This document shows, piece by piece, positions 44,183 to 59,311 of a DNA stretch of 64,000 nt (within the stretch, counting starts at the first letter, position 1; each line of letters starts with the position of its first letter). The position numbers were made by a program, and so were the translations under genes. This DNA is from Microvelia longipes (lineage: Eukaryota > Arthropoda > Insecta > Hemiptera > Veliidae): contig JACMZG010001870.1 of the NCBI GenBank assembly GCA_018340805.1, forward strand, positions 49,058,468 through 49,122,467, given 5' to 3'. The notes under the pieces were generated by a model that saw only the letters and a list, made by a program, of their open reading frames with translations, had not been told where the DNA came from and made no database searches.

Positions 44183-46463
44183 AGCACAGAAAACATAACC
44201 CACAAAATACGGCTAGATTGAAGATTTAGGTCTTCCGGTGGTGACCGCGCAATGTAGAGGGAAGAATCCGACGTTTCGTTCACTGTGGGCAGGCATCTTC
44301 AGATGATTTGGTAGGGGGGGAGGGGACTTTTAATGGATAGAAACACAATGCTCTACAAAATGAACTGTTCAGTTTGTTTTGTGAAAAACTGAAAACTGAA
44401 CAGTTTCAGTTTTGTTAGAGCATTGTTGTTAGCGAATTTCCTTTGGAGGAAAAAATTCGCTAATTGGATAGGCGTCATGCGGAATTCGAACCTCGGGACA
44501 CGACACAAATCCGTTTCAGAGTCCCTAATGACGAAAAAAAAAAAATTTTTCCGAACAATTATATAATAATATAAATTATATTATATATATACTATATATA
44601 TATATAATATATATATATAATATATATATTATATATATATATATATATAATATATGTATTTCTTAGACACTTTCTTGTAAACACTCTATCTTTCGAACGG
44701 ATTAATATTTTTTTAACCAAACTTGGTACAAAAATCAACCTTCGGAGGACACGAACCCTATTTTGAAAAACCAGGTTTTTGTGACGTCATTAACCCGGTT
44801 TGCTGAGTCAGCGAAATTTTCAAAAAATCAGCAAAAATTCAGGGTTAATTTTTTTGCCGCGAAAAAGGTCAATATTATGTTTTTTTGGAGACCTGAATCG
44901 AATGAAACCGGTCCGAAGTCGATACGACCACTCTAAGTGACCTAAAAATCGAAAAAAACCATTGTAAATTACCAAAAAACCAAAATTTAGGTCGATAAAA
45001 ATAAATTTCGAGTAGGGGTGTCGTTTTCTATGTAATTTTGGGCGCTAAATCGAATGAAACCAGTCCGAAGACGATACGACCACTTTAAGTTACCAAAAAG
45101 TCGAAAAAAATCACAAAAAATATAGAAAACCAAAATTACGGTCATTGAAAATTAAATTTCGAGTAGGTGTCGTTTTCAATGTTTATTGGGGCCTCTGAGT
45201 TAAATGGCAGTGGTCCGGAGTCAATACGACCACTCAAACTCAGGGTACCTGGGGTTCACATCCTGAAGGGTCGATTAATTTTTATATCGTTTTTTTTTTT
45301 ACTAAATATAAGTTTACAACTAGAAAATAATTCTGGCGCGGTGGTCCGCATTCGGGCGAATTTCCTTTGGATGCGAGCTCTCAAACCCAGAGTACCTGGG
45401 TTCAAATCCTAGTAGGGACAATAATTTTTATCGTTTTTTTACCTAATTAGTTTACAACTAGAGAATAATTCTGGCGCGGTCGTCCGCATGTCGGCGAATT
45501 TTTTTGGATGCGGTTTCCGTGCTTTTTACATTATATAAGTTTTACAACTAGTAAATAAATAATTCCGGCGCGGTGGTCCGCTGTCGGCAAAATTTCATTA
45601 GAGCTGTTTCCGTGCTAAACAACCCATTTTCTTGATTATGCAAGAACCATGCCCATTGCGTGGTTCCGGTTAATGCTTTAAAAAACCTAAGCAGTTACTC
45701 AATTGTCAAGCAATGCTCGTAACTCATTTGTCTGTATTTCCAAAGGAAATGCGCTAAAACCTTTAAAGATAACTGACTAAGCTTAAAGATAAGTAACTAA
45801 TCTTTAAACTAGTGCAAATAATAGTGCGTACTTCTAATTTTAGAGGCATAATTTTGTACAAACAACTGGATGATTATGCGCATTTCCTTTGGAAAATACA
45901 GACAAAATGAGGTTACGAGCAGTGCTTGACAATTGAGTAACTGCTTAGGTTCTAAAGTATTAACCGGAACCACGCAATGGGCATGGTTCTTGCATAATCA
46001 AGAAATGGGTTGTTTAGCACGGAAACACGCATTCTAAATGAAATTGCCCGACAGCGGACCACCGCGCCGGAATTATTTATTTACTAGTTTAAACTTATAT
46101 AATGTAAAAGCACGGAAACACGCATCCAAAGGAAATTCGCCCGACATGCCGGACCACCGCGCCAGAATTATTTTCTAGTTGTAAACTTATATTAGGTAAA
46201 AAAAACGATAAAAAATTATTGTCCCTACAAGGATTTGAAACCCAGGTACTCTGGGTTTGAGAGGCTCTCATCCCAAAGGAAATTCGCCCCGACATGCGGA
46301 CCACCGCGCCAGAATTTTTCTATCCATGATGTCCTACATCCCTGAAGATGCCTCCCACAGTGGAAGAGAAACGTCGGATTCTTCATCTACATTGACGCGG
46401 TCACCACCGGAAGACCTAAATCATCAATCTAGCCGTATTTTGTGGGTTATGTTTTCTGTGCTA
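44183..46463. mobile_element. Composite: family B element with FB foldback copy 2 inside
   Basis: The outer inverted repeat of about 125 bp runs from TTAGCACAGAAAACATAACC at the left to GGTTATGTTTTCTGTGCTAA at the right, flanked by TA-like bases. The inner part of each arm is shared with 33811-34116. Between them is FB copy 2 (44425-46318): an inverted tail (TGACGTCA at 44782-44789, MARE at 44801-44813), then forward modules at 45325-45610, then a palindromic core centred near 45830 that mirrors the modules out to 46318. A hairpin at 44349-44426 sits at the left junction. Confidence 0.75.
44565..44655. repeat. (AT)n microsatellite in FB copy 2
   Basis: Interrupted TA tract at the same place in the FB element as the ones at 9.04-9.43 and 51.25 kb. 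Confidence 0.9.
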
Positions 46464-47899
46464 AGATTGCTGTTTTGATTACCACTTACCAGTTTATAGA
46501 GGGAATATTAAAAATATCAATTACAAAGGAAAGATAACTTAGCAATGATAATTTGCCTTGAGGAAGTGTCTAAAGAAGAACGAAGGGATCGCTAGGTTTC
46601 ATAGTCTTGACGTATGAATGACTGCCCACATATTACTCTCTTCTTTAGAATATATCGAATTTCGCTCCTTTCTAAGACTTCATTAGTCCAAACGATGTTT
46701 GGACTAATTGATAACACCTGTGCAACCCTTCTAGCTTTTCCTACTTCTAAACTGGCTGTATTACAACACAAATTTAATGGGAAATAATTGACAATACAAA
46801 CTGTGCAAGCCCCTTGCCAGGTAGATCATCGCCCACACTAGAAAAAATGTAGCCCACTCTGACGAAGTAGATTTTAGAGGAATTCCCTTGTAGATATGTG
46901 AATTTTGCCCCCCTCAGGGATTGGTCCCCCCCATAGGAGTTTTGGTTGGCTACGGGCCTGAAACTGTGCAAGAAATGATTTACTGTTCTTGATAGTAAGG
47001 TAAGTTGGGGAGTTCCTAAATAGGAGAAAAAAGAAAGATGTCACTCCACTTAGTATATATTATTGACAAAGCCGACTTTCAAACTTAACAGTTCATCACC
47101 AGTGCCGGTGAAAGCGAAGTAAAGAAGCTAGGAGACAGAAGAAATAGATTTGTCCAGAGAGTCAGAGTCATACACCAGCCTCTAGTCAAATCTAAGTATA
47201 ATCCAAAATTTATAATTAAATAAGCACAAATGATTTAACAAGCCCCACAAATGTAACTATAACAAGAAGCGCAGAAGAAAGTTGAGAAGCAAACTTGACA
47301 ACCTTGCTACATAACCTGCGTTTGGCCCCTTTATTTCATTATAACCATGGGGAAGGTAAGTTTTCTCCTATTTCTCTATCTCATACAATATCTATGGGGT
47401 CGGAAAATTTCCTTAAAGTGTTATCCCCTTTATTCAAGATCCTTGCATCTCTATGTACAGGTTCAACAATATCAATTTCATTATTTAAAGCGGCTTCAGT
47501 TAATAAAGACACCTGAGTTTACATAACAGTTTCATCTGGTGTATCAAAGAACACGATGTAGTAAATAATACCCAACATATTGTTTAATTTTATTAGACAG
47601 CAGGTATTATTTAAGGGTTTCTTGTTCATGAGAGTACCTAGTCAGATGACCCTTGGAAAGCGTTTAGTATCGGTTATCAAACAGATGTCGTGAAGCCGTG
47701 CTAACAGATACATGACCCTTCTCTTTATTAATATCACTTGGAATGATAAATAAAATAAAATGACACATAATTGTGTGCTTCGTCTCATATTACTGAATTA
47801 ACCTTTTTAAATAAAATTAATATTAATTACAATCCTAATGAAGATAATATTTTATAAAACTTTAATTTGGTAATTTTAAATTATTTTTAAAAATGAGAG
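46464..47899. other. Unassigned, with one hammerhead-like motif
   Basis: No gene or family recognised apart from the motif at 47064-47106. Short reading frames at 46774-46971 and 47295-47516 have no family features. Confidence 0.5.
47064..47106 (-). ncRNA. Hammerhead-like motif
   Basis: Minus strand: GGCA, CTGGTGA, T, stem GAAC-loop-GTTT, GAAA, AG/CT pair on loop TCGG, T, then TGTC. GGCA can pair with TGTC as stem I (one G-U). The order is the same as in 23828-23872. Confidence 0.35.
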
Positions 47900-48330
47900 A
47901 ATAACCACACATAGAGTGGCCCAATAACCACACATAGAGGTCCAATAACCACATATAGAGGGCCCAATAACCACACATAGGGGGGCCAATAACCACATAT
48001 AGAGTGGCCACACATAGAGGGGTCCAATAACCACATATAGAGGGGTCCAATAACCACATATAGAGGGGCCCAATAACCACATATAGAGGGGTCCAATAAC
48101 CACATATAGAGGGGTCCAATAACCACATATAGAGGGGCCCAAAAACCACATATAGAGGGTCCAATAACCACATATAGAGGGGCCCAATAACCACATATAG
48201 AGGGGTCCAATAACCACATATAGAGGGGCCCAATAACCACATATAACCACAATATAGAGGGAGGGGTCACATATAGAATAACCACATATAGAGGGGCTCA
48301 ATAACCACATATAGAGGGGCCCAATAATAA
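47900..48330. repeat. Minisatellite, 23-bp unit, ~18 copies
   Basis: Unit CCAATAACCACATATAGAGG plus GG(T/C). Stop-free minus frames give repetitive tryptophan- and tyrosine-rich ORFs that I reject. Confidence 0.96.
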
Positions 48331-49932
<1,602 letters not shown>

Positions 49933-51400
49933 AAAATTCTGGCGCGGTGGTCCACATGTCGGGCAAATTTCCTTTGGATGCGTGTTCCCGTGCTAAACAA
50001 CCCATTTCTTGCTTATGCAAGAACCATGCCCATTGCGTGGTTCCGGTTCATGCTTTAGAACCTAAGCAGTTACTCAATTGTCAAGCACTGCTCGTAACTT
50101 ATTTTGTCTGTATTTTCCAAAGGAAATGCGCTAAAACCTTTAAAGATAACTGAATAAGCTTAAAGATAAGTAACTAAGCTTTAAACTGGTGCAAATAATA
50201 GTGCGTACTTCTAATTTTAGAGGCATAGTTTTGTACAACCAACTGGATAATTATGCGCATTTCCTTTGGAAAATACAGACAAAATGAGTTACGAGCAGTG
50301 CTTGACAATTGAGTAACTGCTTAGGTTCTAAAGCATGAACCGGAACTACGCAATGGGCATGGTTCTTGCATAAGAAAGAAATGGGTTATTTAGCACGGGA
50401 ACACGCATTCTAAATTAAATTCGCCCGACAGCGGACCACCACGCCGGAATTATTAATTTAGTAGTTGTAAACTTATATAATGTAAAAAACTATACAAAAT
50501 ATTATTCCAACCAGGAATGTTGTTAAGCACGGAAACAGCATCCAAAGGAAATTCGCACGACATGCGTACCACCGCGCCAGAATTATTTTCTAGTTATAAA
50601 CTTATATTAGGTAAAAAAACGATAAAAAATTATTGTCCCAACTAGGATTTGAACCCAGGTACTCTGGGTTTGAGTGCTCGCATCCAAAGGAAATTCGCCC
50701 GACATGCGGACTATCGCGCCAGAATTATTGTCTTGTTGTAAACTTATATTAAGTAAAAAAAAACGATAAAAAATTATCGTCCCTTCCCGGATGTGAACCC
50801 AGGTACCCTGAGTTTGAGTGGTCGTCTTGACTCCAGACCACTGGCATTCAACTCAGAGGCCAAAAAACATTGAAAACGACACCCTACTCGAAATTTAATT
50901 TTCAATGACCGTAATTTTGGTTTTCTATAATTTTTGTGGTTTTTTCGCCTTTTTGGTCACTTAGAGTGGTCGTATCGCCTTTGGACCAGTTTCATTTGAT
51001 TCAGCGTCTCAAAAAACATAAATATTGACAAACATTTTTTTTGCGGCAAAAAATTACAAACCCAAAATTTTGCCGATTTTTTGAAAATTTCGCTGACTCA
51101 GCAAACCGGGTTAGTGACGTCACAAAAACCTGGTTTTCAATAGGGTTCGTGTTCTCCCAAAGGTTGATTTTTGTACCAAGTTTGGTTTAAAAAATATTAA
51201 TCCGTTTGAAAGATAGAGTGTTTACAAGAAAGTGTCTAGAAATACATATATATATATATATATATATATAGTCTCGCGAAACGTATGTTTTCGTCATAAG
51301 GGACCTCTGAAACAGACTTATGTCGTGGTCCGAGGTTCGACTTCCGCCATGACGCCTATCCCATTAACGAATTTTATTCCCAAAGGAAATTCGCTAAAAG
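49933..51400 (+). mobile_element. Modular foldback element FB, copy 3 (most complete)
   Basis: Module at 49936, palindromic core centred near 50200 (ACTCAATTGTCAAGCACTGC mirrored at 50299-50318), mirrored modules to 50735 including the tRNA-like block GGATTTGAACCCAGG, then the tail: GAAAACGACACCCTACTCGA, TTTTTGGTCACTTAGAGTGG, MARE-like site 51091-51103, TGACGTCA 51115-51122, short (AT)n at 51246-51270, GTCTCGCGAAACGTATG, box-B-like GAGGTTCGACTTCC and a terminal hairpin. About 1.47 kb, non-coding. Confidence 0.8.
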
Positions 51401-52316
51401 TTATGATCCAACAAAATTCATGGATAAACTTGTCGTATTGAAACAAAACTTAAGGCACTTATTTATTACATATGGTACATAAACTTGTACTGTATTTCAA
51501 CATAATTAGACAATTTTCCGATTTTATACATTTTTTATAAAAACGTACAGAAGTCATGAGATAAAAATTGAATATTTGCTGATAATGAGATGAAACTTAA
51601 TACATATGTTAATCTTATAAATGTTACATGCGTGCCAGATCTCAATCTTATTACAACACTTTTATGCCTTTATAATTTTTCGAAATTTTGCTGACTCATT
51701 ACTGTGGGTTAATAACGTAATTAATAAATTATTTTTCAGATAGCTCAACTATAGCCATAGACGCCTGAAACAGATTATTCCGGTTTCATCTCGGTTTAGA
51801 GTTTTTCGCTAACACAATACTTCTCCTATAAACCGACGGTATAAATGAGGAAAAGTAGACATATATTTCGGGGGCAGCACCCCCTTAATTTATAAGGAGG
51901 TACAACCAAAAACTATTTTTATTGGCATAAGTATACAATATTTATTTAACCAAAAAATAAAACAAAAACAATGCAACGAAACTTTATGCAAATTTATATA
52001 CCAATAGTTCAATTACGTTGGTGTCTGGACATAAAATATTATGCACACCTGCACACCTGGGGAAATAAAATTCTATAATTACCTTGCAATAATAACCTTC
52101 TTCGGTTTCACATCCACAGTTGATTGACATAAATTACTCGCCTTTGCCTCAGGAGTTAAATATAAATAACTTTCTCACCTCGAGAATTAAACGTTTTGGT
52201 TTCCCTCGGCATTTGCCGATAAACTAATGAACATTAATTTACTTATATTTCCTTCCGAATATATTAATTTACAATTTTCTAGATTGAAATTTTCTTAATG
52301 GATATAGATATTCAAT
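51401..52316. other. Family D repeat, then unassigned
   Basis: 51440-51780 carries the D order (GATGAAACTTAATACATATG, GCTGACTCATTACTGTGGG, TTAATAACG) seen at 34.9 and 62.5 kb, and 51815-51860 the CAATACTTCTCCTATA end. The remainder is unassigned. Confidence 0.55.
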
Positions 52317-52637
52317 CATAGAGATATATACTAGAGAGGGCATAGCCTATGTCAATACATTGAGATGCCTGAAACATCTTTTTTGGGTTCTCAGGAGCTT
52401 TTTATAACCTCAATAAAACCTCCTTCACGAGTGAGTTAAGGTTATAATTAATCAATTTATTTCGGTTTCCCGCACATTGTTTGTTTTTTGATTTGTATTT
52501 TAACGTTTTACTATATAAGTTATTGTAATTTTGTACTGATTATTTGATTATATTTATAAGCGAAGGTTGTCAGGTTACTTTTTCGATGTTTCAAAATTCA
52601 ACCTATAGGGCCTCTCTAGTAATATAATATCTCTATG
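52317..52637 (+). mobile_element. hAT-like MITE, family H1
   Basis: 321 bp with CATAGAGATATATACTAGAG at the left and TAATATAATATCTCTATG at the right; the interior matches 34361-34681 in inverse orientation throughout. Flanks do not show a clear 8-bp duplication. Confidence 0.85.
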
Positions 52638-53454
52638 GTTATTATCATTAATCAACCAAAGAAAACAATTTGTATTTATTATTAAACCGAATTACATATT
52701 GATAGATTTGAGAATAATTTTTATTTCAAAAAAACAAAGAAATGGAGGTTTGAGTGAAGAAACTGAATGGAAAGCTTGGAGAGAAGTCGGTGCGAGTGCA
52801 TGAAATATTCATGTCCATTTTGTCTTGTTTTTACTGAAAACTCTTAGGGAAATAAGGGTTTATTACATAGTAGGGGGAAACGCACCCAGCCAGACTGGTA
52901 AACCTGATAATAACCAACAAAATACCAAGGCTTTCTTGTTTTCCTCAACAATACAGAATCACACGAGTTTGAAAAACGATTTTTCAATTGCACACAAAGG
53001 AGAAAATAGTTTATATGTAAGTAGAATATAGTATCTAGATACATTCCAGTCTACCCTCCTTTTTTACCCCCTCCCCTTTCGCCCCTCCTAATAAACTTCC
53101 ACCCCTACTCTTTCAATTCACACCCCCACTTAAACTGCTAAAAGGATGACCTTCCCGTTCACCCTTCCCAAAAGGATAAAGATGGATATTGCAGTTAGCT
53201 GCATTCAACAAAGAATAAAGGAAAATAATATTTACAATAGTAGAGGGGTTAGATATTGGATTTTAAGTAGGGTTTCCGTCGTAAGGAAGAAAAATTGGGA
53301 AATTAACATATCTTTGATCGTAGCAGAGTAAATAGAAGTTTAATAAATATGATAAAACATCTTTCATCATATGATGAAATTATGAAAATATCTATCAGAA
53401 GGGATCACGAGCTCGTGTGACATGCACCCGTCACTTTTAATGGGAATGGTCAGA
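52638..53454. other. Unassigned
   Basis: Contains a pyrimidine-rich stretch at 53050-53130 (CCCCTCCCCTTTCGCCCC). Small frames on both strands at 52825-53331 show no family features. Confidence 0.5.
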
Positions 53455-54330
53455 AAAAATAATTCCGGCGCGGTGGTCCGCATGTCGGACGAATTTCCTT
53501 TGGAATGCGTGTTTCCGTGCTTAACTACTCATTTCTTGCTTAAGGTTCCGGTTTATGCTTTATAACGTTACTCAAATTATCAAGCACTGCTCGTAACTCA
53601 TTTTTTCTGTATATTTCAAAGACGCACAATTATCCTGTTGGCTATACGAAACTATGGCTCTAAAATTGTCAGTGCGCACTATAATTTGAATTAGTTTAAA
53701 GCACTGTTAATGTTTATTTTAAAGGTTTTAGCGCATTTCCTTTGAAAAATAAGTTACGAGCAGTGCTTGACAACAGAGTTACTGCTTAGGTTATAAAGCA
53801 TAAACCGGAACCTTAAACAAAAAATGGGTTGTCAAGCACGGAAACACTCATTCCAAAGAAAATTCACCCGACATGCGGTCCACCACGCCAGAATTATTTT
53901 GTTGTTATAAACTTATAAAATGTAAATAATACGATAAAAAAAAATTCGTCCTTGAAACGATTTGAACCCAGGTACCCTGGCTTTGAGTACTTTGCGTGCT
54001 TAAATCGATTCAGGACCATTTTCATTCAACTCACATACCCAAAAACATCGTAAACAACTCCCCTATTGAAATATGTAGTTTACTGGCCGTATCGTGACGG
54101 CCAAATTGACTACCGTTTTTTATCGAATTTTTGGTCACTATAAGTAGTCTTATCGGCTTTAGACCGGTTTTAATCGATTTAGCGCCTCCAAAAACATATT
54201 GAAGGACCATTTTCGCAGCGAGGAATATTAACCCTGAATTTTACCGATTTTTAAATATTTTATGACGTAGCAAACCAGATTTATTACGTTATAAAAACTA
54301 GATTTTCAATAGAATTCGTGTTCTCCTTTT
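53455..54330 (+). mobile_element. Modular foldback element FB, copy 4 (diverged)
   Basis: Module TTCCGGCGCGGTGGTCCGCA at 53463, palindromic core to about 53900, a tRNA-like block (ACGATTTGAACCCAGG), then a decayed tail where the MARE is lost and the CRE has become TTACGTTA. Confidence 0.7.
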
Positions 54331-54547
54331 TTGTGTTAATTTGGCATGGAATGGCCCCTATACATGTTCTTCCAAAAAATCGATCAAAACCTGATAATAA
54401 GGTGAAACTAGAATCATTTGTTGTTTTTTGGAGTGCATGCATGCTAAATTCAAACCGACCCGATTATATTTCCAACTTTTATGAATTGTTGGCTGATCAA
54501 TTTTGTCGTGCTGCATTAAATTTTGTTATTTACTAGGTTAAATTATT

Positions 54548-55074
54548 CATAGAGATATATACTAAAGGAGGCATAGCCTATCTCAATACAGTGAGAGGCC
54601 TGAAACATCTTATTGGGGCTCTCAGGGGCTCTGTGTAACCTCATAGAAACCTCCTTCAAGAGTGAGTTAAGGCTATAATAATTCTATTGTTTTCGGCTTC
54701 CCGCACATTGTTTGTGTTTTGATTTGTATTTTTAACGTTCTTCTATATAAGTTATTGTTTTTGTACTGATTATTTGAATATATTTATAAGCGAAGGTGGT
54801 CAGGTTACTTTTTTGATGTTTCAAAACATAACCTATAGGAACCCACTGGTTATAATAGTTTTAATATCTGTGTTATACTATTAGTATAATCTGTATTATA
54901 CTAGTAGTATTACCTCACTAGTTATCATATATTATCATATCTGTATGATTGTCGGCTTTTATCTTGTTTACTGTTGTAAAGAAAAGTAGAGATTTCAGCT
55001 ATATACAACGAATATGGGCCGAATAGGTTTCAAAATTGAACCCATAGGGCCCCTCTAGTAATAATATCTCTATG
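54548..55074 (+). mobile_element. hAT-like MITE H1 with an internal insertion
   Basis: Left part 54548-54840 and right part about 55025-55074 match H1 ends (CATAGAGATATATACTAAAG; TAATAATATCTCTATG). About 185 bp of unrelated sequence with TATACTAGTAGTAT-like repeats lies between. Confidence 0.78.
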
Positions 55075-55679
55075 TAATAGGGTGTGTCAAAGTGCCCGCT
55101 GACAATACAAAAATTACATTTTCTAAATCAAATAAAAGGGAAAAATAACTAATTTTACTCCCCTGGTGCGTAATTACTGTTATTAAATATAGAGATAAAA
55201 ATATAAATGAAGCCACCAGAAATTATAATGAATTCAACCCGCCTGTCAATGACTGCATTCTATTGAGGAGTAGATAAGTCTTTAGTGTAGCTGGGTAAAC
55301 AAGATAAGTCCGTCCTACTTTGTAAACCAACTTTAAAGATAAAAAGCATAATACCTTCTAACCATTGTTTACTTAAAAACAAAGTTAACAACAGAAATAT
55401 GTCTGAGTAATAAATCTAATAAATAACTATTAACTATTGTTTCGTTTGTATTTAGGTCCATCACGACAAACATGATATCAAAACAGGGTGGTATTAGCAA
55501 GTAAATTTAGATACACGTACCGTAGAGTTCCAAAATTACCAAGGAGTCTAGGGATCTTTGCTTCAATAAAAATTAAACTAACCAATGCAGTTACCGGCCT
55601 AGGTTGGACTTCTGGTCACCTTACTTCAAAAGGTATGATTATTGCCTTCTACAAATGTTAAAAGTAAGAAACTATACAA
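55075..55679. other. Unassigned
   Basis: AT-rich, no feature recognised. Confidence 0.5.
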
Positions 55680-56282
55680 GCAAGTGGTTTCCCTGTAAAA
55701 TCTAATTTAATACCTCTAAAACTGTAATGGAGTTAGTGACTTGGGTTCTAAATAAGTGGGCTACCTATTAGGGTTTGTACAAGTGGTTTCCCTTTTCCTA
55801 TAAAATCTCTTTTAATACCTCGAAATCTGTAAGGACTTTAGTGACTTAGGTTCTAAATAAGTGGTCTATTAACTAGAGTCTGAAGAAGTGGTTTCCCTTA
55901 CCCCATGAAATCTAATTTAATACCTTAAAATCTGTAAGGACGATAGTGACTTAGGTTCTAAATAAGTGGGCTATTAACTAGAGTCTGAAGAAGTGGTTTC
56001 CCTTACCCCATGAAATCTAATTTAATACCTCAAAATCTGTAAGGACGTTAGTGACTTGTTCTAAATAAGTGGGCTATTAACTAGAGTCTGAAGAAGTGGT
56101 TTCCCTTACCCCATGAAATCTAATTTAATACCTCGAAATCTAAGGACGTTATTGACTTAGGTTCTAAATAAGTGGGCTACCTATTAGGGTTTGTACAAGT
56201 TTCTTTTCCCTATAAAATCTAATTTAATACCTCAGAAACTGTAAGGGAGTTAGTGACTTAGCTCCTAAATAAGTGGGCTATT
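55680..56282. repeat. Minisatellite, ~105-bp unit, ~5.5 copies
   Basis: Each unit has AAGTGGTTTCCCTTACCCCA, TGAAATCTAATTTAATACCT, GTTAGTGACTTAGGTTCTAA and ATAAGTGGGCTA. A variant with CCTATTAGGGTTTGTACAAG occurs at both ends. Confidence 0.93.
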
Positions 56283-56444
56283 TTTGTGGGTTAATGACGT
56301 CACACATAATTCATAAACACTAAAGTTCGGGACATTAACTAGGTTGATTTTCGTACCAAGTTTTATTTCGATCCAAGAAACCGTTTGAAAGTTATCGTGT
56401 CCCATAGAAAGATCTAGGACACAAAAATCTCGTACATACATATG

Positions 56445-56512
<68 letters not shown>

Positions 56513-57491
56513 CCCTTATTTAAAAAATGCTTTCGCTCACACCCCCTTTCACCCCCTTTCATGACCCTATCTCATAAGCTCATACTTTCCTTAAAAATTC
56601 GATATAATGTAACTAAACAGCCTTGGAGTAGAAAGATTTTATTTTACAACCTTTATAATACTCTCCTTGGTGGAGTAATGAAGGCATTTATCGTATAGTA
56701 TATCACCACTCAAGTGAACTTTGACCTTATACTTGTAATCTATTTTATCCATCCTTACTCTATATATGTCAAACAATAACTACAATGCAACTAGATATAT
56801 TCGGACGAATAATTACCGCAGAACAGTCGTAATCCTAACACAGTATCAGGTGTTCTTTTTTTGAAGTGTCATTTATGACAATATTTTTCAGGTAGAGTTT
56901 TATGCGGGCTTTAAAGAGTTCCTTCGTAACAATCACGTTCTCACGGAGCCCTGATTCATTATTTTTTAGAGTTCTTTCATAAATACTGCAGCTTGGTGTA
57001 TCGTATTTTAGATTTTTATATCTACACGGTTACTTTAGAGGTAATGGCAAGTATTAAAAGAGAAATAGTTATTTACACGGCAAGGGGGAGAAGAAAGTTT
57101 TACAGCTAAAGGCCAAGATTTCACATAAGGCGAAGCCGTAGGTGAAAACTTACGGCCTAAACTTGGTACCTAGAGGTAAACAAGTTAGCTCTTGAGGCTT
57201 TGCCGAGGAAGATAACTAAAAAATCAGACATGCATGACCAGCTGATAGCTGGCACAAAAAATTGCTAACATTGGAATAACTGCACATGACCCTTTGAGGT
57301 TTTATTTAATTTTATTGGCAACACTGATAACATTAGGTGAGTTTTACTTTTTATAGTGTTTCGTACTTAAATGCGTTGCGAACTAATTTAATGATTTTGT
57401 ATTAAAATCTGAAATAATTGTTACAATAATTTAGTAAAAGAAAAGAAAACTATAATAAGGTAAACCACGTGTTTGTTAAAAGATTTTGAAG

Positions 57492-57560
<69 letters not shown>

Positions 57561-57951
57561 GTATATATACTCCTTGATTAGAACTAATTGTAAAGTGCAG
57601 TAACTCTAGCACTATGTTTTGCTGCATAGGGCTGTAAATAATGATCAGCACTTAGTAGTGAAAATATTACACCAATAAACATAAAACGGTGATTATACAG
57701 AAGAAAGAAGATATGAGGAAAATATAAAGGTTATCGGAGGAGAAAAGCGCCAATGTTGGTATAGGACTGAGTTGGAAAGGCCGAGGGTGTATGCAAATGT
57801 AGTGACAAACGGCCCTTCTTGAAATAGGTCTAAACCTAACTAAACTCATCCATTCAATGGAACATAGTCTATAAAGAGACCAATAAATTGGCGCCACATT
57901 ATAACCACACTATAAACTGAAAAACTAAACGTACAGTATTCAGCTTCTACT
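56283..57951. other. Unassigned, with two (AT)n tracts
   Basis: 56290-56450 resembles the FB/D tail (GTTAATGACGTCAC, ATTTTCGTACCAAGTTT). TA tracts lie at 56450-56508 and 57496-57560. ACCCCCTTTCATGACCC at about 56548 recurs at 61747. The frame 57667-57897 (minus) is slightly GC-richer and unrecognised. Confidence 0.5.
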
Positions 57952-58175
57952 ATAATATAATAATAATGCCCGTTTTAGGGCCTTTCGGCCCTTCAGGGTG
58001 TTTGCGGGAACCACCTCAGGTGGGTCACATCTACTATGCTCAAAGTAAAGCTAAAGTTGGCGAAATCTTTTTACATAAAATTCTATTCATAAAAACTAAG
58101 AGCAAAGCCCGGGCTGTGAACCCCGGACCTCCGGTGCCGAAGTCCAGTACTATACGACCACGACTACGGAGGCAG
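57952..58175 (-). mobile_element. S2 SINE, inverted
   Basis: Minus strand: TGCCTCCGTAGTCGTGGTCG, GGGGTTCACAGCC, CCACCTGAGGTGG, GGGCC-GAAA-GGCCC, AAACGGGCATTATTATTA. The middle hairpin is damaged (CGCAAACACCCTG). Confidence 0.88.
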
Positions 58176-59311
58176 CGTCCACTAATTTATTTAAATTTAT
58201 ACTAGTATTTCATTCATAGTATAAGATCAAGTCTAACTAAAGTATCAGCAATATGGCGTTACATAGAGTGCTCTTTGATGTCTTAGATAATTTAATACAA
58301 TTTTTCGCTCCAATATAGGACAAATTCCTTTGAAAATAACTGATGCAATTACTTAAATTGAAAATTTACAGGAGGCTCAAATGAGTTTCTTTAATTTTTT
58401 TTATACTATATTCTTTATTCTTTAAGAATAATCGATAGACGGGCAAAGAACTCATTCTTCCTTTTTTCATTCTTTTTTTTGTAAAAAGAAAATTGTGGAA
58501 AATGTACCAATTTCTTATTTCCTTTTCTTTGATTATTTAAGTACTTGATGTATTGGCATTTTTCATAGATAACAAGTCGAATGTCGTGTTAGTCTATAGA
58601 AGAGGCTCATTATGTCTCTGAACATTCCGTTTGTAGTTACATAATCTAAAATCTCTTACACACATTATATTCTCAAAAGAAAATGTTTTCCTACAAAGAA
58701 AATAATGAAGAAGAAAATTGATGTAAAGTTTAATATACAGTCAAAGGAATAAAGAAAAAGCTGAAAGAAGAAAAATAACTTAAAAATTTAGAGCACGTAG
58801 CCTGGGGCAAGGATGTGTCGCCGCCTCCCTGGTGGTGGCACACAAACTACATACTTATACATGACATTCGATATCATCTAAAACAAATATTCTGGATGAA
58901 ATATTCTAAACTTGAACAATATTTTTAACTACGGATGATAAAAATTTAACAATAAAGAATCAAAATAATAACGTAACGAAAATTGTAAGGCGTATTAAAT
59001 TAGGACTGATATTTTCGGCTAGGGCAACACAAAGAGAATGGGTTATTGGCAGTAAAGGGCTGGTTGTGAATACAGAACAGACGGGGTGAGACATCTAGTC
59101 TTTAGCAGACTATTCCCGACTTTGAAACTTGCAGTTTTTCAAAAATAATGCGTTTATGAAGTCAAAATAGAGATAAAGACTAAGAATAATATTAATATAG
59201 AAGGATCATATGACATAATGCAATTCTACTGATAACACGAAAGACAACATGTTTCGAATGTTATTTCGTACTTGTAATACATAAATTGGTATTAGAAAAA
59301 AAAAATAAATA
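58176..59311. other. Unassigned
   Basis: AT-rich; a GC-richer island at 58795-58850 (GTCGCCGCCTCCCTGGTGG) is unassigned. Confidence 0.5.

Noticed and set aside
47862..48310. Three minus-strand ORFs rich in Trp, Tyr and Pro
   Set aside because: Translation of the 23-bp array in all three frames; no non-repetitive part.
54318..54536. 72-codon plus ORF
   Set aside because: I could not match it to any transposase or host family; it lies between repeats and has no exon borders.
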